From assembly GCF_014705605.1 (NCBI RefSeq), contig NZ_JACXIZ010000011.1, positions 1-64,000 on the forward strand: a stretch of DNA of 64,000 nucleotides, read 5' to 3'. Positions 1 to 9,715 of the stretch are shown piece after piece. The stretch's first letter is position 1. Every line of letters begins with the position of its first letter. The notes below the pieces were generated by a model. It made no database searches, was not told the DNA's origin, and worked only from the letters and a program-made list of their open reading frames with translations. The stretch is from Paenibacillus sabuli (GTDB lineage Bacteria > Bacillota > Bacilli > Paenibacillales > Paenibacillaceae). The translations under genes and the position numbers were made by a program.

Positions 1-973
1 GCAGCGGCTGCGCCAGCCGCGCGGGCGCGGCGCCGGCGGCCACCGCGGCGGCCACCGCTGCCAGCGCATTGGCGGCATTGTGGCGTCCCGGCACGCCGAG
101 CTCGCCCACCTCCAGCAGCTCGTCCTCGCGTCCCGCTGCATCGCGACATACAATGACGCGCCGGGAGGTGTCCGGTCGCGCCGCCGGCTGAGCCGGATAC
201 GGCGGCCGGACGAATACGCCCGCCGCCAGCTCCTCCGTGAGCGAGAACGACAGCAGCCGCGCCGGCGTCAGCGCCGCCAGCTCGCGGCAGCGCGGATCGT
301 CCCAATTCAGCACGGCCGTATCCTCGGGACGCTGGTTGACGAGCAGCTTCGCCTTCGACGCCACATAATCGTCCATTGTACCGTGATAGTCCAGATGCGT
401 CTCCGCCAGATTGAGCACGACCGCCACGGCAGGACGAAAGTCGGTCGTTCCCTTGAGCTGAAAGCTGCTCAGCTCCGTCACCAGCCAATCGTCCGGCTCG
501 GCCTCAAGCGCCGCCTCGATCATCGGCCTGCCGATATTGCCGGCTATCAGCGGCCGAATCCCGGCGGCGCTGAGCAGCGCGCCCGTCCACGTCGTGGTCG
601 TCGTCTTGCCGTTGCTGCCGGTGATGCCGAGGATCGGCGCGCGGCTCAGCCGATAGGCGAGCTCGACCTCGGTGACAATTTCGACGCCGGCCGCCTCAGC
701 CCGGACCACCGGCGGCGCGCTGTACGGGATCCCGGGATTTTTGACGAGCAGGGCGGTATCCTCGTCGATCAGATCGTCCGGATGATGCCCGCAGATGACC
801 GGGATGCCCAGCGCTTCGAGTTGCTCCGCTTCCGGACTTTGCTCGCGCGGCTTGCGGTCGTTGACTACGACGTCGGCGCCGAGCCGGTGCAGGGCCGTCG
901 CGGCGCTCACGCCGCTTTTGGCCAGACCGAGCACGACGACGCGACGGCCGCGGTAGGATGACGGATCGTTCAT
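1..973 (-). CDS. murD: UDP-N-acetylmuramoyl-L-alanine--D-glutamate ligase, C-terminus cut by window edge
   Basis: MurD adds D-glutamate to UDP-MurNAc-L-Ala in the cytoplasmic phase of peptidoglycan synthesis. The reading frame starts at an ATG behind the ribosome binding site AAGGAG and stays open to the window edge (about 324 codons; the family is about 450). It begins MNDPSSYRGRR, followed by a Rossmann-like UDP-binding domain (VVVLGLAKSGVSAA), the Mur-ligase ATP loop GSNGKTTTT at residues 119-127, and the motif LNLAETHLDYHGTM. It is the last visible gene of the dcw cluster, about 50 bases downstream of mraY. The missing C-terminal part holds most of the ligase domain 3. Confidence 0.95.
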   Translation of the reverse strand, partial: MNDPSSYRGRRVVVLGLAKSGVSAATALHRLGADVVVNDRKPREQSPEAEQLEALGIPVICGHHPDDLIDEDTALLVKNPGIPYSAPPVVRAEAAGVEIVTEVELAYRLSRAPILGITGSNGKTTTTTWTGALLSAAGIRPLIAGNIGRPMIEAALEAEPDDWLVTELSSFQLKGTTDFRPAVAVVLNLAETHLDYHGTMDDYVASKAKLLVNQRPEDTAVLNWDDPRCRELAALTPARLLSFSLTEELAAGVFVRPPYPAQPAARPDTSRRVIVCRDAAGREDELLEVGELGVPGRHNAANALAAVAAAVAAGAAPARLAQPL

Positions 974-1023
974 CGCTGCCAGCTCCTTCTTTTTGAGTGT
1001 GCATTGCTGCGTCTAATCATTCG

Positions 1024-1986
1024 TCAGAATCCGCGGTACAGCAGCAGCCCGGCGCCGGCCAGCAGCAGCCCGACGAACCAGAAGGTCGTCACGACGCGCC
1101 ACTCCGACCACCCCGACAACTCGAAGTGATGATGAATCGGACTCATGCGGAAGATGCGCTTGCCGCGCAGCTTGAACGACCCCACCTGGAGGATGACCGA
1201 CAGCATCTCCACGACGAACACGCCGCCGATGATGACGAGCAGCAGCTCCGTCTTGGTCAGGATCGCCACCGCCGCCAGACCGCCGCCGATGCCGAGCGAG
1301 CCCGTATCGCCCATGAATACCTTGGCCGGATGGGCGTTGAAGACGAGGAAGCCGAGCAGCGCGCCGATCATCGCCGCCGCAAAAACGGCCGATTCGTGCT
1401 CCGTCAGATGCATCGCCACCAGCGTATAGGCGCCGAACGCCAGCGCCCCCGTGCCGGAGAGCAGCCCGTCTACGCCGTCGGTGAAATTGACGGCGTTGCT
1501 CGTGCCGAACAGAATGATGACCACAAACGCATAATAGAACCAGCCGAAGTCCAGACCCCAGTCGGTGCCGGGCACGTAGACAACGGTGCTGTGATTCATC
1601 GTTGCCAGCAGCCAGCAGACCAGGGCGGAGAACAGCAGCTGACCGAGCAGCTTTTGCCGGGCCGTCAGACCGAGCGAGCGCTTCAGCACAATTTTGATAT
1701 AATCATCCAAAAATCCGATCAGGCCGAAGCCGAGCGATGCCGTCAGCAGCACCCAGAAGTCGATCGACTTCTCCGAAAAGTTCAGAAACGCAATCGTCAT
1801 CGCCAGCATGATGATGATGCCGCCCATCGTCGGCGTTCCCTTCTTTTTCAGATGACTCTGCGGACCGTCGGTGCGGATCTCTTGGCCGAACTTGAGCCTG
1901 CGCAGCAGCGGAATGAACAAAGGCCCAAGCAGTACGGCAAGCATAAACGAAACCCCGATCGAAATAAAAATGGCCTTCATGTCCAT
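1024..1986 (-). CDS. mraY: Phospho-N-acetylmuramoyl-pentapeptide-transferase (MraY)
   Basis: MraY is an integral membrane enzyme that transfers phospho-MurNAc-pentapeptide to undecaprenyl phosphate, giving lipid I. About 320 residues with some ten hydrophobic segments. Diagnostic motifs are GTPTMGG near residue 50, NFTDGVDGL (Mg-binding aspartates) and the histidine cluster PIHHHFEL towards the C-terminus. I place the start at the ATG preceded by AAGGGGGTGG; a GTG three codons upstream and an ATG two codons downstream are alternatives. It lies between murF and murD with only a few bases separating it from murF, so it is translated from the dcw operon. Confidence 0.96.
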   Translation of the reverse strand: MDMKAIFISIGVSFMLAVLLGPLFIPLLRRLKFGQEIRTDGPQSHLKKKGTPTMGGIIIMLAMTIAFLNFSEKSIDFWVLLTASLGFGLIGFLDDYIKIVLKRSLGLTARQKLLGQLLFSALVCWLLATMNHSTVVYVPGTDWGLDFGWFYYAFVVIILFGTSNAVNFTDGVDGLLSGTGALAFGAYTLVAMHLTEHESAVFAAAMIGALLGFLVFNAHPAKVFMGDTGSLGIGGGLAAVAILTKTELLLVIIGGVFVVEMLSVILQVGSFKLRGKRIFRMSPIHHHFELSGWSEWRVVTTFWFVGLLLAGAGLLLYRGF

Positions 1987-1999
1987 CGATTCCACCCCC

Positions 2000-3412
2000 T
2001 TACTGCGCGCAGATGGCCTGCACGATGTGTTCCATGCGCATGCCGCGCGAGCCCTTGACCAGCACCAGATCCTCCGGCTGCAGCTGCGTCTTCAACCAGT
2101 CCGACAGCGCCGCCTTGTCAGCAAAATGCCGAAGCGCCTTCTCCCCGTCCGGATAAGCCGGAGCCGCCGCGGCGATCAGATGCCGCGACAGCGGACCGTA
2201 CGCCAGCACGCGCTCCGCCTTGGCCGGACTCAGGTAGGCGCCGACCTGCTCGTGCAGCTCCCGCTCCTGCGATCCCAGCTCCAGCATATCGCCGAGCACG
2301 AGCCAGCGGCAGTCAAAGCCGTCCAGCGACTCCACCAGATCGATGCAGGCGCGCATCGCGGTCGGCGACGCATTATAGGCGTCATTGAGCACCAGCGCGC
2401 CATTGAAGGCCCGCTGCTGCTCGATGCGCATCGCGCTCAGACGCAGCCCGGCGAACCCTTCCTGAATGCGGGAAGGCGCTTCGCCGAGCGACTGGGCGGC
2501 TGCGATGGCTGCCGTCGCATTCAGCACATTGTGGCGGCCCGGCACCGGCATCGCATAGGAGGCGAGCTGGCCGTCCACGGCCCGGCGCACCCGGAACGTG
2601 CTGCTATACGCCGTCATCTCCATATCGAGCGCCACCCAGTCGTTGTCTTCGGCGCAGCCGAATGACTGGGCGCGGGCGCCCTCCGGCAGCATCAGACGCG
2701 GCACCGCCTCGCGCAGCAGCGGTTCGTCGCCGTTGTAGAGCAGCAGGCCGCCGGGCTGCAGCCCCTGGGCGATCTCCAGCTTGGCCTGGGCGATGCCTGC
2801 ACGCGAACCCAGCTGGAGCAGGTGGGCCTCGCCGATATTGGTCACGATCGCGACATCCGGCCGCGCGATCGCAGTGAGCAGCGCGATCTCGCCATAGTCG
2901 CTCATGCCGAGCTCCAGCACGAGCGTGTCGGTGTCCGGAGGCGTCTGCAGGATCGTCAGCGGCAGACCGATATGATTGTTGAGATTGCCGGCCGTCTTGC
3001 GCACGTTGCCCGCTCCCTGCAGCGCGGCGGCCGTCATGTCCTTCGTCGTCGTCTTGCCGTTGCTGCCGGTGATGGCGACGACGCGCGCCGTCAGCGAGGC
3101 GCGGTACGCCGCCGCCAGCCGCTGCAGCGCGGTCAGCGGATTCTCCACCAGGATGAGCGGCCAATCCGCGAGCGCTTCCGGCACCGGACGGTCCAGACGC
3201 CACAGCGTGCCTGCCGCGCCTGCCGCGCGCGCGCGCTCCGCATGATCGTGCCCGTCGTGATTCTCGCCCGTCAGCGGTACGAACAGCTCCCCTGCCCGGA
3301 TGGTCCGGGTGTCCGTCGACACCCCCGTCACCAGCGTCTCCCGCGCCGATTGGCCGGCTCGGAGCGCGCCTTCGCATCGCTCGGCGAGCGCGCCGATTGT
3401 AGTCTCCCTCAC
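2000..3412 (-). CDS. murF: UDP-N-acetylmuramoyl-tripeptide--D-alanyl-D-alanine ligase (MurF)
   Basis: MurF joins D-Ala-D-Ala to the muramyl tripeptide, completing the cytoplasmic pentapeptide precursor. The 470-residue protein has the N-terminal uridine-binding domain, the ATP loop ITGSNGKTTTKD near residue 115, the central motif TNIGEAHL and the C-terminal domain with LNDAYNASPTAM. The GTG start overlaps the murE stop by four bases (GTGA) and is preceded by AAGGAG, which indicates translational coupling. Length is usual for the family. Confidence 0.96.
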   Translation of the reverse strand: MRETTIGALAERCEGALRAGQSARETLVTGVSTDTRTIRAGELFVPLTGENHDGHDHAERARAAGAAGTLWRLDRPVPEALADWPLILVENPLTALQRLAAAYRASLTARVVAITGSNGKTTTKDMTAAALQGAGNVRKTAGNLNNHIGLPLTILQTPPDTDTLVLELGMSDYGEIALLTAIARPDVAIVTNIGEAHLLQLGSRAGIAQAKLEIAQGLQPGGLLLYNGDEPLLREAVPRLMLPEGARAQSFGCAEDNDWVALDMEMTAYSSTFRVRRAVDGQLASYAMPVPGRHNVLNATAAIAAAQSLGEAPSRIQEGFAGLRLSAMRIEQQRAFNGALVLNDAYNASPTAMRACIDLVESLDGFDCRWLVLGDMLELGSQERELHEQVGAYLSPAKAERVLAYGPLSRHLIAAAAPAYPDGEKALRHFADKAALSDWLKTQLQPEDLVLVKGSRGMRMEHIVQAICAQ

Positions 3413-4896
3413 GTCTGTATGCTCCTTATCGCTTCTTTGGCCACTTTGCGATCGTCGAATTCATGCGTTTCCTTGCCGACGATCTGATAGGTTTCATGGC
3501 CTTTCCCCGCAATCAATACTACATCGCCGGGGCTTGCCAGTTCAATCGCTTTTTGGATCGCGGCGCGCCGATCGATAATCAGGCTGTAGCGCTCGGGCTC
3601 GACGCCGTCGGCCCTCAGCCCGGCCTCGATATCGTCCAGGATCCGCTGCGGGTCCTCCGTGCGCGGATTGTCCGAGGTGACCATGACATGATCCGCGTGG
3701 CGCGCGGCGATCTGTCCCATCAGCGGCCGCTTGGTGCGGTCGCGGTCGCCGCCGCAGCCGAATACGCAGATCACTCTGGCCTGGGCCAGCTTGCGTACGG
3801 CGCGCAGCACATTGTCCAGACCGTCCGGCGTATGGGCATAGTCGACGACGACGCCGAACGGCTGACCGCCGTCCACCGTCTCTACTCGACCCGGCACGCC
3901 GGGCACGGCCGCCAGCGATCGGGCCAGCGCCTCCAGCGGGATGCCCTCGATCAGTCCGGCCGCGAGCGCCGCCAGGGCATTGTAGACATTGAATTTGCCG
4001 ACCATGCGCAGCGCGATGTCCGCTTCGCCGCGGAAGGTACGGACCCGGAACGAAGTGCCCTTCGCCGTGATCCGGATCTCGCTCGCGCGCACATCCGCTT
4101 CCCGATCGACGCCGTAGGTGACGACCTCGGCGCCCGTCAGCCGGGCCATCGTCGCCGAGGCGGGATCGTCCGCATTGAGCACGGCGTAGCTGCCCGCCTC
4201 CGGACGCGCCTCCTCGCCATTGCCCAGACGTGCGAACAGCAGCCCTTTGGCTGCGGCATATTGCTCCATCGTGTGGTGATAATCGAGATGATCCTGCGTC
4301 AGATTGGTGAACACCGCCGTCCGGTACCGGCAGCCCTTGACGCGGCCTTGCTCCAGTGCGTGCGAGGACACCTCCATGACGCAGTAAGACGTGCCCTCCG
4401 CCGCCATGTCGGACAGCGAGCGCTGCAGCTCCAGCGCCTCCGGCGTCGTCCCCGACATCGGCAGCCGCCGGCCGGCATAGCGCGTCTCGATCGTGCCGAT
4501 GACGCCGGCCGCCCGGCCGGCGTCCAGCAGCATCCGTTCGATCAGGTACGTCGTGGTCGTTTTGCCGTTGGTGCCGGTCACGCCGATCAGCCGCATCCGC
4601 TGCGACGGATGGCCGAAGAAGTGACTGGCGAGCACCGCCATCGCATAGCGGCTGTCCTTGACCACCAGCTGCGGCAGCGCCAGCTCGAGCGGGCGCTCGA
4701 CGACGAGCGCCGCGGCGCCGCGGCGTGCCGCCTCCGGCGCGTACGCGTGACCGTCCTGCGTATGACCCGGCAGACACAGGAACAGATCGCCTTCCTCCAC
4801 CTTGCGCGAATCGGTCTGCATGCCCTTGATGGGCGTCGTGCCGGCTCCTTCCAGCCGCGCGGTCAGCAATAGTCCTGCCAGATCTTCCAAGCGCAT
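3409..4896 (-). CDS. murE: UDP-N-acetylmuramoyl-L-alanyl-D-glutamate--2,6-diaminopimelate ligase (MurE)
   Basis: MurE adds the third amino acid of the peptidoglycan stem peptide. About 495 residues beginning MRLEDLAGLL. The ATP loop GTNGKTTTTYL is near residue 108. The motif DNPRTEDP near residue 410 is the signature for meso-diaminopimelate rather than lysine, so the wall is expected to be of the A1gamma (mDAP) type common in Bacilli. The open frame extends 16 codons further upstream, but the ATG chosen has a strong AGGGGGAT site eight bases before it. It overlaps murF at its 3' end. Confidence 0.96.
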   Translation of the reverse strand: MRLEDLAGLLLTARLEGAGTTPIKGMQTDSRKVEEGDLFLCLPGHTQDGHAYAPEAARRGAAALVVERPLELALPQLVVKDSRYAMAVLASHFFGHPSQRMRLIGVTGTNGKTTTTYLIERMLLDAGRAAGVIGTIETRYAGRRLPMSGTTPEALELQRSLSDMAAEGTSYCVMEVSSHALEQGRVKGCRYRTAVFTNLTQDHLDYHHTMEQYAAAKGLLFARLGNGEEARPEAGSYAVLNADDPASATMARLTGAEVVTYGVDREADVRASEIRITAKGTSFRVRTFRGEADIALRMVGKFNVYNALAALAAGLIEGIPLEALARSLAAVPGVPGRVETVDGGQPFGVVVDYAHTPDGLDNVLRAVRKLAQARVICVFGCGGDRDRTKRPLMGQIAARHADHVMVTSDNPRTEDPQRILDDIEAGLRADGVEPERYSLIIDRRAAIQKAIELASPGDVVLIAGKGHETYQIVGKETHEFDDRKVAKEAIRSIQT

Positions 4897-4940
4897 GCGT
4901 TCATCCCCCTTTTCTACCTTTATTTCCATTATTGGAATTG

Positions 4941-6881
4941 TCAATGCCTGTGCGCATCCGCCGAACCTTCGGACAGATAGACGCGAATCGTCGAGCCCTT
5001 CTCTACCCGGGCGCCGGCCTCCGGCGCCTGCCGAATCACGGTGTTGCCCGTCCCGGCACTTGAGAGATTGAAATTCATGTTCATATCCTCATAGATGTCG
5101 GATACCGTCTTGCCGACCAGATTCGGCACGGTGACGATCGGCACCTCGCCGTATCTGTACTTTTTGTCGATCTGCTGCTCGCGCGGCTCCACGCCGAGCG
5201 CCGGCAGCGCATCGGTCATGATCGACTTGACGATCGGCGCCGCGATCAGGCCGCCGAATTGCAGGCCGACCGGATCGTCCACGGCGACGTAGACGACGAG
5301 CTGCGGATCGTCCGCAGGCGCGAAGCCGATGAACGATACGATATGCTCGCTTGCCGAATACCGGCCGTTGACGACCTTTTGCGCCGTTCCCGTCTTCCCG
5401 CCGACGCGATAGCCGTCGATGAAGGCGTTGCCCCCGGTGCCCTGCGCCACTACGCTCTCGAGCGCCTCGCGCACCTGGGCCGAGGTCTGCTCCGAGATCA
5501 CGGTGCGCACCAGCTCCGGCTCCGCCTCCTCCACGGTCATGCCGGTGACCGGGTCGATCCAGGCCTTGGCGACATGCGGCGTATAGAGCTTGCCGCCGTT
5601 AATTGCCGCGGAGACAGCTGCGACCTGCTGGATCGGCGTCACCGATACGCCCTGGCCGAAGGCCGTCGTCGCCAGCTCCACCGGGCCGACCTGATTCAGC
5701 TTGAAGAGGATGCCGTTTTCCTCGCCGCGCAGATCGATGCCCGTTTTTGTTCCGAACCCAAAGCCCTTTATGTATTCGAACAGCTTCTCTTTACCCAGTC
5801 GCTGCCCGAGTGTAACAAATCCCGGATTGCAGGAATTCTCGACGACCTGCAAAAACGTCTGCGAGCCGTGCCCGCCCCGCTTCCAGCAGCGCAGCTTGGC
5901 CCCGCCCACCTCAATGAAGCCGGGGTCGTAAAAGCGCTCGTTCTTGAGATCGACCTTGCCTTCCTCGAGCGCCGCGGACAGGGTAATAATCTTGAAGGTG
6001 GAGCCCGGCTCGTACGTCATCCAGATCGGCAAATTGCGATTGTAGATTTCGGGCGCGACCTCCCGATACTTGTCCGGCTCGTACGCCGGCCTGCTGGCCA
6101 TGCCCAGCACCTCGCCGCTCTGCGGATCCATCGCAATCGCGAGCATGCTCTTCGCCTGAAACTTCAGCATCGCCTGGTCGAGCTCGCGCTCCATGATCGT
6201 CTGAATCTGCTTGTCGATCGTCAGCTCGAGGTTCAAGCCGTCCCGCGGCTGCTGGTACGTATCGGCAGAGCCCGGCATCTGCCGGCCGGCTGCATCCGAC
6301 AAAAACGAAATGCTGCCTTGAATGCCGCTGAGTCGCTCGTCATACATCAGCTCGACCCCGGTAAGCCCCTGGTTGTCGATGCCGGTAAACCCGAGCACGT
6401 GCGCGGCCAAGTCCCCGTACGGATAATAACGCTTGTTGTCCTCGGCCACCACGATGCCCGGCAAATTCAAATCTCGCACTTGCTGCGCCTTTTCCAATTC
6501 GATCTTGCGTCCCCCGGGCTGCAGCTTGACCGTCGATTGCTTTTTGGTCAACAACGCCTGCAGCGCATCCTCGGACATGTCCAGCACGGGCGCCAGCGTC
6601 TTGGCCGTCGCGCGCGCATCCTTGATCTGCACCGGTATGGCAAGAATCGTCGGCGAGCTGACGTTGTAGGCTAGGCGCGTGCCATTGCGGTCTTGAATTT
6701 CGCCGCGCTTGGCGGAGAACGGGATATTGCGACGCCACGAGTCCTCCGCTTTTTCGGACAGCTCCGGCCCCTCCACGATCTGAACATAGGCCAGGCGCAG
6801 CAGCAGCGCGCCGAATACGGCGATACCGCCCAGCAGCACGATAAAAAGCCTGCGGCGAACGGTGCTTTTGGATACCTTCAC
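4941..6881 (-). CDS. spoVD: Stage V sporulation protein D, sporulation-specific class B penicillin-binding protein
   Basis: SpoVD is the transpeptidase needed for spore cortex peptidoglycan. After the GTG start (preceded by GGGAGGGG) there is a single N-terminal membrane anchor (LFIVLLGGIAVFGALLLRL), the PBP dimerisation domain, and the transpeptidase domain with active-site serine in GSTFK, SCN as the SxN motif and GKTGTAQ as the KTG motif. One PASTA domain (VTVPNLVGKTV) closes the protein, which distinguishes SpoVD from the preceding paralogue. About 646 residues, the usual SpoVD length. The frame is open 14 codons further upstream, but no comparable ribosome site is found there. Confidence 0.93.
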   Translation of the reverse strand: MKVSKSTVRRRLFIVLLGGIAVFGALLLRLAYVQIVEGPELSEKAEDSWRRNIPFSAKRGEIQDRNGTRLAYNVSSPTILAIPVQIKDARATAKTLAPVLDMSEDALQALLTKKQSTVKLQPGGRKIELEKAQQVRDLNLPGIVVAEDNKRYYPYGDLAAHVLGFTGIDNQGLTGVELMYDERLSGIQGSISFLSDAAGRQMPGSADTYQQPRDGLNLELTIDKQIQTIMERELDQAMLKFQAKSMLAIAMDPQSGEVLGMASRPAYEPDKYREVAPEIYNRNLPIWMTYEPGSTFKIITLSAALEEGKVDLKNERFYDPGFIEVGGAKLRCWKRGGHGSQTFLQVVENSCNPGFVTLGQRLGKEKLFEYIKGFGFGTKTGIDLRGEENGILFKLNQVGPVELATTAFGQGVSVTPIQQVAAVSAAINGGKLYTPHVAKAWIDPVTGMTVEEAEPELVRTVISEQTSAQVREALESVVAQGTGGNAFIDGYRVGGKTGTAQKVVNGRYSASEHIVSFIGFAPADDPQLVVYVAVDDPVGLQFGGLIAAPIVKSIMTDALPALGVEPREQQIDKKYRYGEVPIVTVPNLVGKTVSDIYEDMNMNFNLSSAGTGNTVIRQAPEAGARVEKGSTIRVYLSEGSADAHRH

Positions 6882-6988
6882 GCAAATCCCCTCCCGAAAG
6901 CGGCCGGGCGGCGCCGATTGCACGCAACCGCCTCATTTTCAGCCTATTCGGGACAACCGTGGGATAGAACAAGCACCGCCTCGCCGCC

Positions 6989-9289
6989 TTAAGGCGCCGC
7001 TTCGCCGTCCGAGGAACCCTCGCCCGGCGCTTCGCTGTCTTCTTCCCCTCCGGCGGCCGCCTCGTCGTCCTGCCCCTCGCCTTCGCCTTGCTGCACACTG
7101 TCCGCGGCGGTGTCTGACGCTTCTCCAGTTTCCTCCAGAGCCTCGCCTTGCGGCAGCAGCGTCAGGGTGAGCACCGTCTCGCCATCCTGCTGACTCTGCG
7201 TCTGCTTGGCGACGTAGCCCTCGCCTTCCGTGACGCAGCGCACGTCGAGGATGGAGCAGACCTCGAGCACGTCGCGCAGCGCCAGATGCGTCATATCCGG
7301 AATCGCCAGCTGCTTGCGCTCCTCGGTAATCAGGTAGACCCGCTGCGTCGTCGGCACGATCGTTTTGCCCGACGGGATTTGCTGCAGCACCGTCTCGCCC
7401 TTGCCCACCACCTCGTAGGTCAAGGCTTGCTGCTTGAGCTCATTTTGGGCCTTCGTAATTTTGAGGCCGGTCAGCTCCGGAATTTCAACGGTGCGCGGCC
7501 GCCGCTCGCCCGCATCGGTCTCCTCCGTGCGCGGCACGGTGGGGAGGACGCCGAGATGACGCAGGCTCTGCTGCACGATCTGCTTGAAGATCGGAGCGGC
7601 TACCGTGCCGCCGCCCGCGTATTGGTCGGCCGGCTCGTCCACGACGACATAGACGACGATGCGCGGATCCTCCACAGGTGCGAAGCCGATGAACGAGACA
7701 ACGAATTTATTGGCCGAATAATTGCCGTCGATAACCTTCTGCGCCGTCCCCGTTTTTCCGGCCACGCGGTAGCCGTCGATGTAGGCGTTTTTACCCGTGC
7801 CGATCTCCTGGTCGGAGACGACCTGCTCCAGGTACTCCGCCGTCTGACGGGCCGCCTGTTCGGAGACGACCTGGCGAACGACCTCGGGCTGCACGGACGT
7901 CTTCTCCTTCGTGATCGGGTCCTCGATCGCCTTCACCAGGTGCGGCTTCATCAGCTTGCCGCCGTTGGCGACCGCCGCCACCGCGGCGACCTGCTGAATC
8001 GGCGTGACCTGCACCCGCCCCTGGCCGAAGGTCGCAGTAGCCACCTCCGAGGGCCAGTAAAAGTCGATCAGGCCGGCGTATTCGCCCGGCTGCTCAATGC
8101 CCGTCTTCTGTCCGAAGCCGAAATTGGTGATGTATTGCATCAGCTTCTCTCGCTGCAGACCTTCGTAACCGAGCTTGACAAAAGCGACGTTACTGGAATG
8201 CTTCAGGCCCTCGAGATACGTAATCTGGCCCCAGCCGCGCCCGCCGTTGTGATCGCGGATCGTCTCGCCGGTCACATTGATCGAGCCGGACTGATAGGTA
8301 TCGTTGGGATGGAAGATGCCCTCCTCGACCGCCGCCGCCAGCGTTACGATCTTGAACGTCGACCCCGGCTCGATCAGTTGCTTCACTGCGTGATTGTAAA
8401 ATACGCCTTGGTCCGATGTCTCCCAATACTGATTCGGATTGAAGTCGGGATAACTGGCCGTACCAAGAATCTCCATCGTGCGCGGATCGGCGGCAATCGC
8501 GGTAATGCTCTTCGGCTGATACTGCTCGTAGGCCGATTTGATCGCTTCTTCAATATAAAACTGGATTTCCGTATTGATTGTCAACTGGACGTTTTTCCCA
8601 TCCACCGCAGGCACGAACTCCACCTCGCCGTCGGATAGCTGGACGCGCTTGCCGTCCTTCTCGTAACGGATATAGCCGGGAGTCCCGCGCAGCGTCTTGT
8701 CCAGATAGGCCTCCATTCCGCCAATCGCCTCGTCGTCCTTGCGAACATAGCCGAGCAGGTGCGAGGCTCTGGTGTTCTTCGGATACGAACGCGTCTGTTC
8801 CTCCGTGATGAGGATGCCGACGTCGTTTTGGCCGACCTGTTTTTTGAGCGCATCGCGGAAGGCAATGATCTGATCGGCCAGCTCCTTGTCGATCTTGGTG
8901 CCCTCGTTGCCGATCTGGCGATGAATGACGAACTCGCCATTGTCGCGCTTGGCCGAGACGTCCGCCTGCAACCGCTCCAGCGACCGCCCGAGCACCTGAT
9001 GCAGTTTGTCGATCACCTGCTGCTGCACGCCGAGCTCGTTGATCTTCATCGGATTCAGCGCGATCGTGTAGGCCGGCGCGTCCATCGCCAGCACATTGCC
9101 GTCGCGGTCGGTAATCGTGCCGCGCTTGGCCGGGATCGCTTCCGACGCCGCCCACACTTCGCGCGCCTTGCCGAGGTAAAAATCCGCTTTTACGACCTGG
9201 ACCAGATACATCCGCCCCACCAGAACAACAAAAAGGAGGGTGATGAGCCCCCCGATCAGCAATGTGCGCAGCTTGATTCGCTTCGTCAT
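6989..9289 (-). CDS. pbpB: Penicillin-binding protein 2B, division transpeptidase with two PASTA domains
   Basis: This is the class B penicillin-binding protein of the divisome (FtsI/PBP2B), which crosslinks septal peptidoglycan outside the membrane. One N-terminal transmembrane helix (LLIGGLITLLFVVLVGRMYLV) is followed by the dimerisation domain and a transpeptidase domain with GSTFK (catalytic serine), SSN and GKTGTAQ. Two PASTA repeats follow (about residues 596-720). The last roughly 45 residues form a Glu/Asp/Gly/Ser-rich low-complexity tail beginning near ETGEASD, unusual for the family. The ATG is preceded by AGGGGAT. ftsL lies immediately upstream. Confidence 0.95.
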   Translation of the reverse strand: MTKRIKLRTLLIGGLITLLFVVLVGRMYLVQVVKADFYLGKAREVWAASEAIPAKRGTITDRDGNVLAMDAPAYTIALNPMKINELGVQQQVIDKLHQVLGRSLERLQADVSAKRDNGEFVIHRQIGNEGTKIDKELADQIIAFRDALKKQVGQNDVGILITEEQTRSYPKNTRASHLLGYVRKDDEAIGGMEAYLDKTLRGTPGYIRYEKDGKRVQLSDGEVEFVPAVDGKNVQLTINTEIQFYIEEAIKSAYEQYQPKSITAIAADPRTMEILGTASYPDFNPNQYWETSDQGVFYNHAVKQLIEPGSTFKIVTLAAAVEEGIFHPNDTYQSGSINVTGETIRDHNGGRGWGQITYLEGLKHSSNVAFVKLGYEGLQREKLMQYITNFGFGQKTGIEQPGEYAGLIDFYWPSEVATATFGQGRVQVTPIQQVAAVAAVANGGKLMKPHLVKAIEDPITKEKTSVQPEVVRQVVSEQAARQTAEYLEQVVSDQEIGTGKNAYIDGYRVAGKTGTAQKVIDGNYSANKFVVSFIGFAPVEDPRIVVYVVVDEPADQYAGGGTVAAPIFKQIVQQSLRHLGVLPTVPRTEETDAGERRPRTVEIPELTGLKITKAQNELKQQALTYEVVGKGETVLQQIPSGKTIVPTTQRVYLITEERKQLAIPDMTHLALRDVLEVCSILDVRCVTEGEGYVAKQTQSQQDGETVLTLTLLPQGEALEETGEASDTAADSVQQGEGEGQDDEAAAGGEEDSEAPGEGSSDGEAAP

Positions 9290-9302
9290 GAAGTCATCCC
9301 CT

Positions 9303-9692
9303 CTACTCGTTCAGCACTGCTGCGCCGTCCATCATAATCTGAATGGAAGCGTCGGGATCGGATTGCACCATCCCCTGCTCGATCGCCTTGCCGCGCAGCA
9401 CTTGAGGGTCGCTCAGCTGTTCCACTTTCTTCTTCAGCTCCTGGACCTCGATGCTGAGCGCGTTCTGCTGTCGATTCAGGTCCTGTATATTGACATTCAT
9501 CTGATAGATACTCGCATATCGGAAAATGATGGTTCCTGCAACGATGACGCAAACGGCGATCGTAAACAGATACAGCAGCTTCTCCTGGACAGGCATAGTT
9601 TTGCGTTTGACGATGACACGCTTTTTGGGCTTCGGAGCGTGCTGCGGTTCTTTTTTTGGCTGGAGCGCCAGATTGCCGTGCATATAGGCCAT
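9303..9692 (-). CDS. ftsL: Cell division protein FtsL
   Basis: FtsL is a small bitopic membrane protein that forms the FtsL-DivIC-FtsQ/DivIB subcomplex and regulates septal peptidoglycan synthesis. The 129-residue protein has a basic cytoplasmic N-terminus (KPKKRVIVKRK), one transmembrane helix (LLYLFTIAVCVIVAGTIIF, about residues 40-58) and an extracytoplasmic coiled coil (NIQDLNRQQNALSIEVQELK). Recognition rests on size, topology and position between rsmH and pbpB rather than on conserved residues. GGGAGGGG precedes the ATG. Confidence 0.9.
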   Translation of the reverse strand: MAYMHGNLALQPKKEPQHAPKPKKRVIVKRKTMPVQEKLLYLFTIAVCVIVAGTIIFRYASIYQMNVNIQDLNRQQNALSIEVQELKKKVEQLSDPQVLRGKAIEQGMVQSDPDASIQIMMDGAAVLNE

Positions 9693-9715
9693 CGAATTTT
9701 CCCCTCCCGTGTTGG

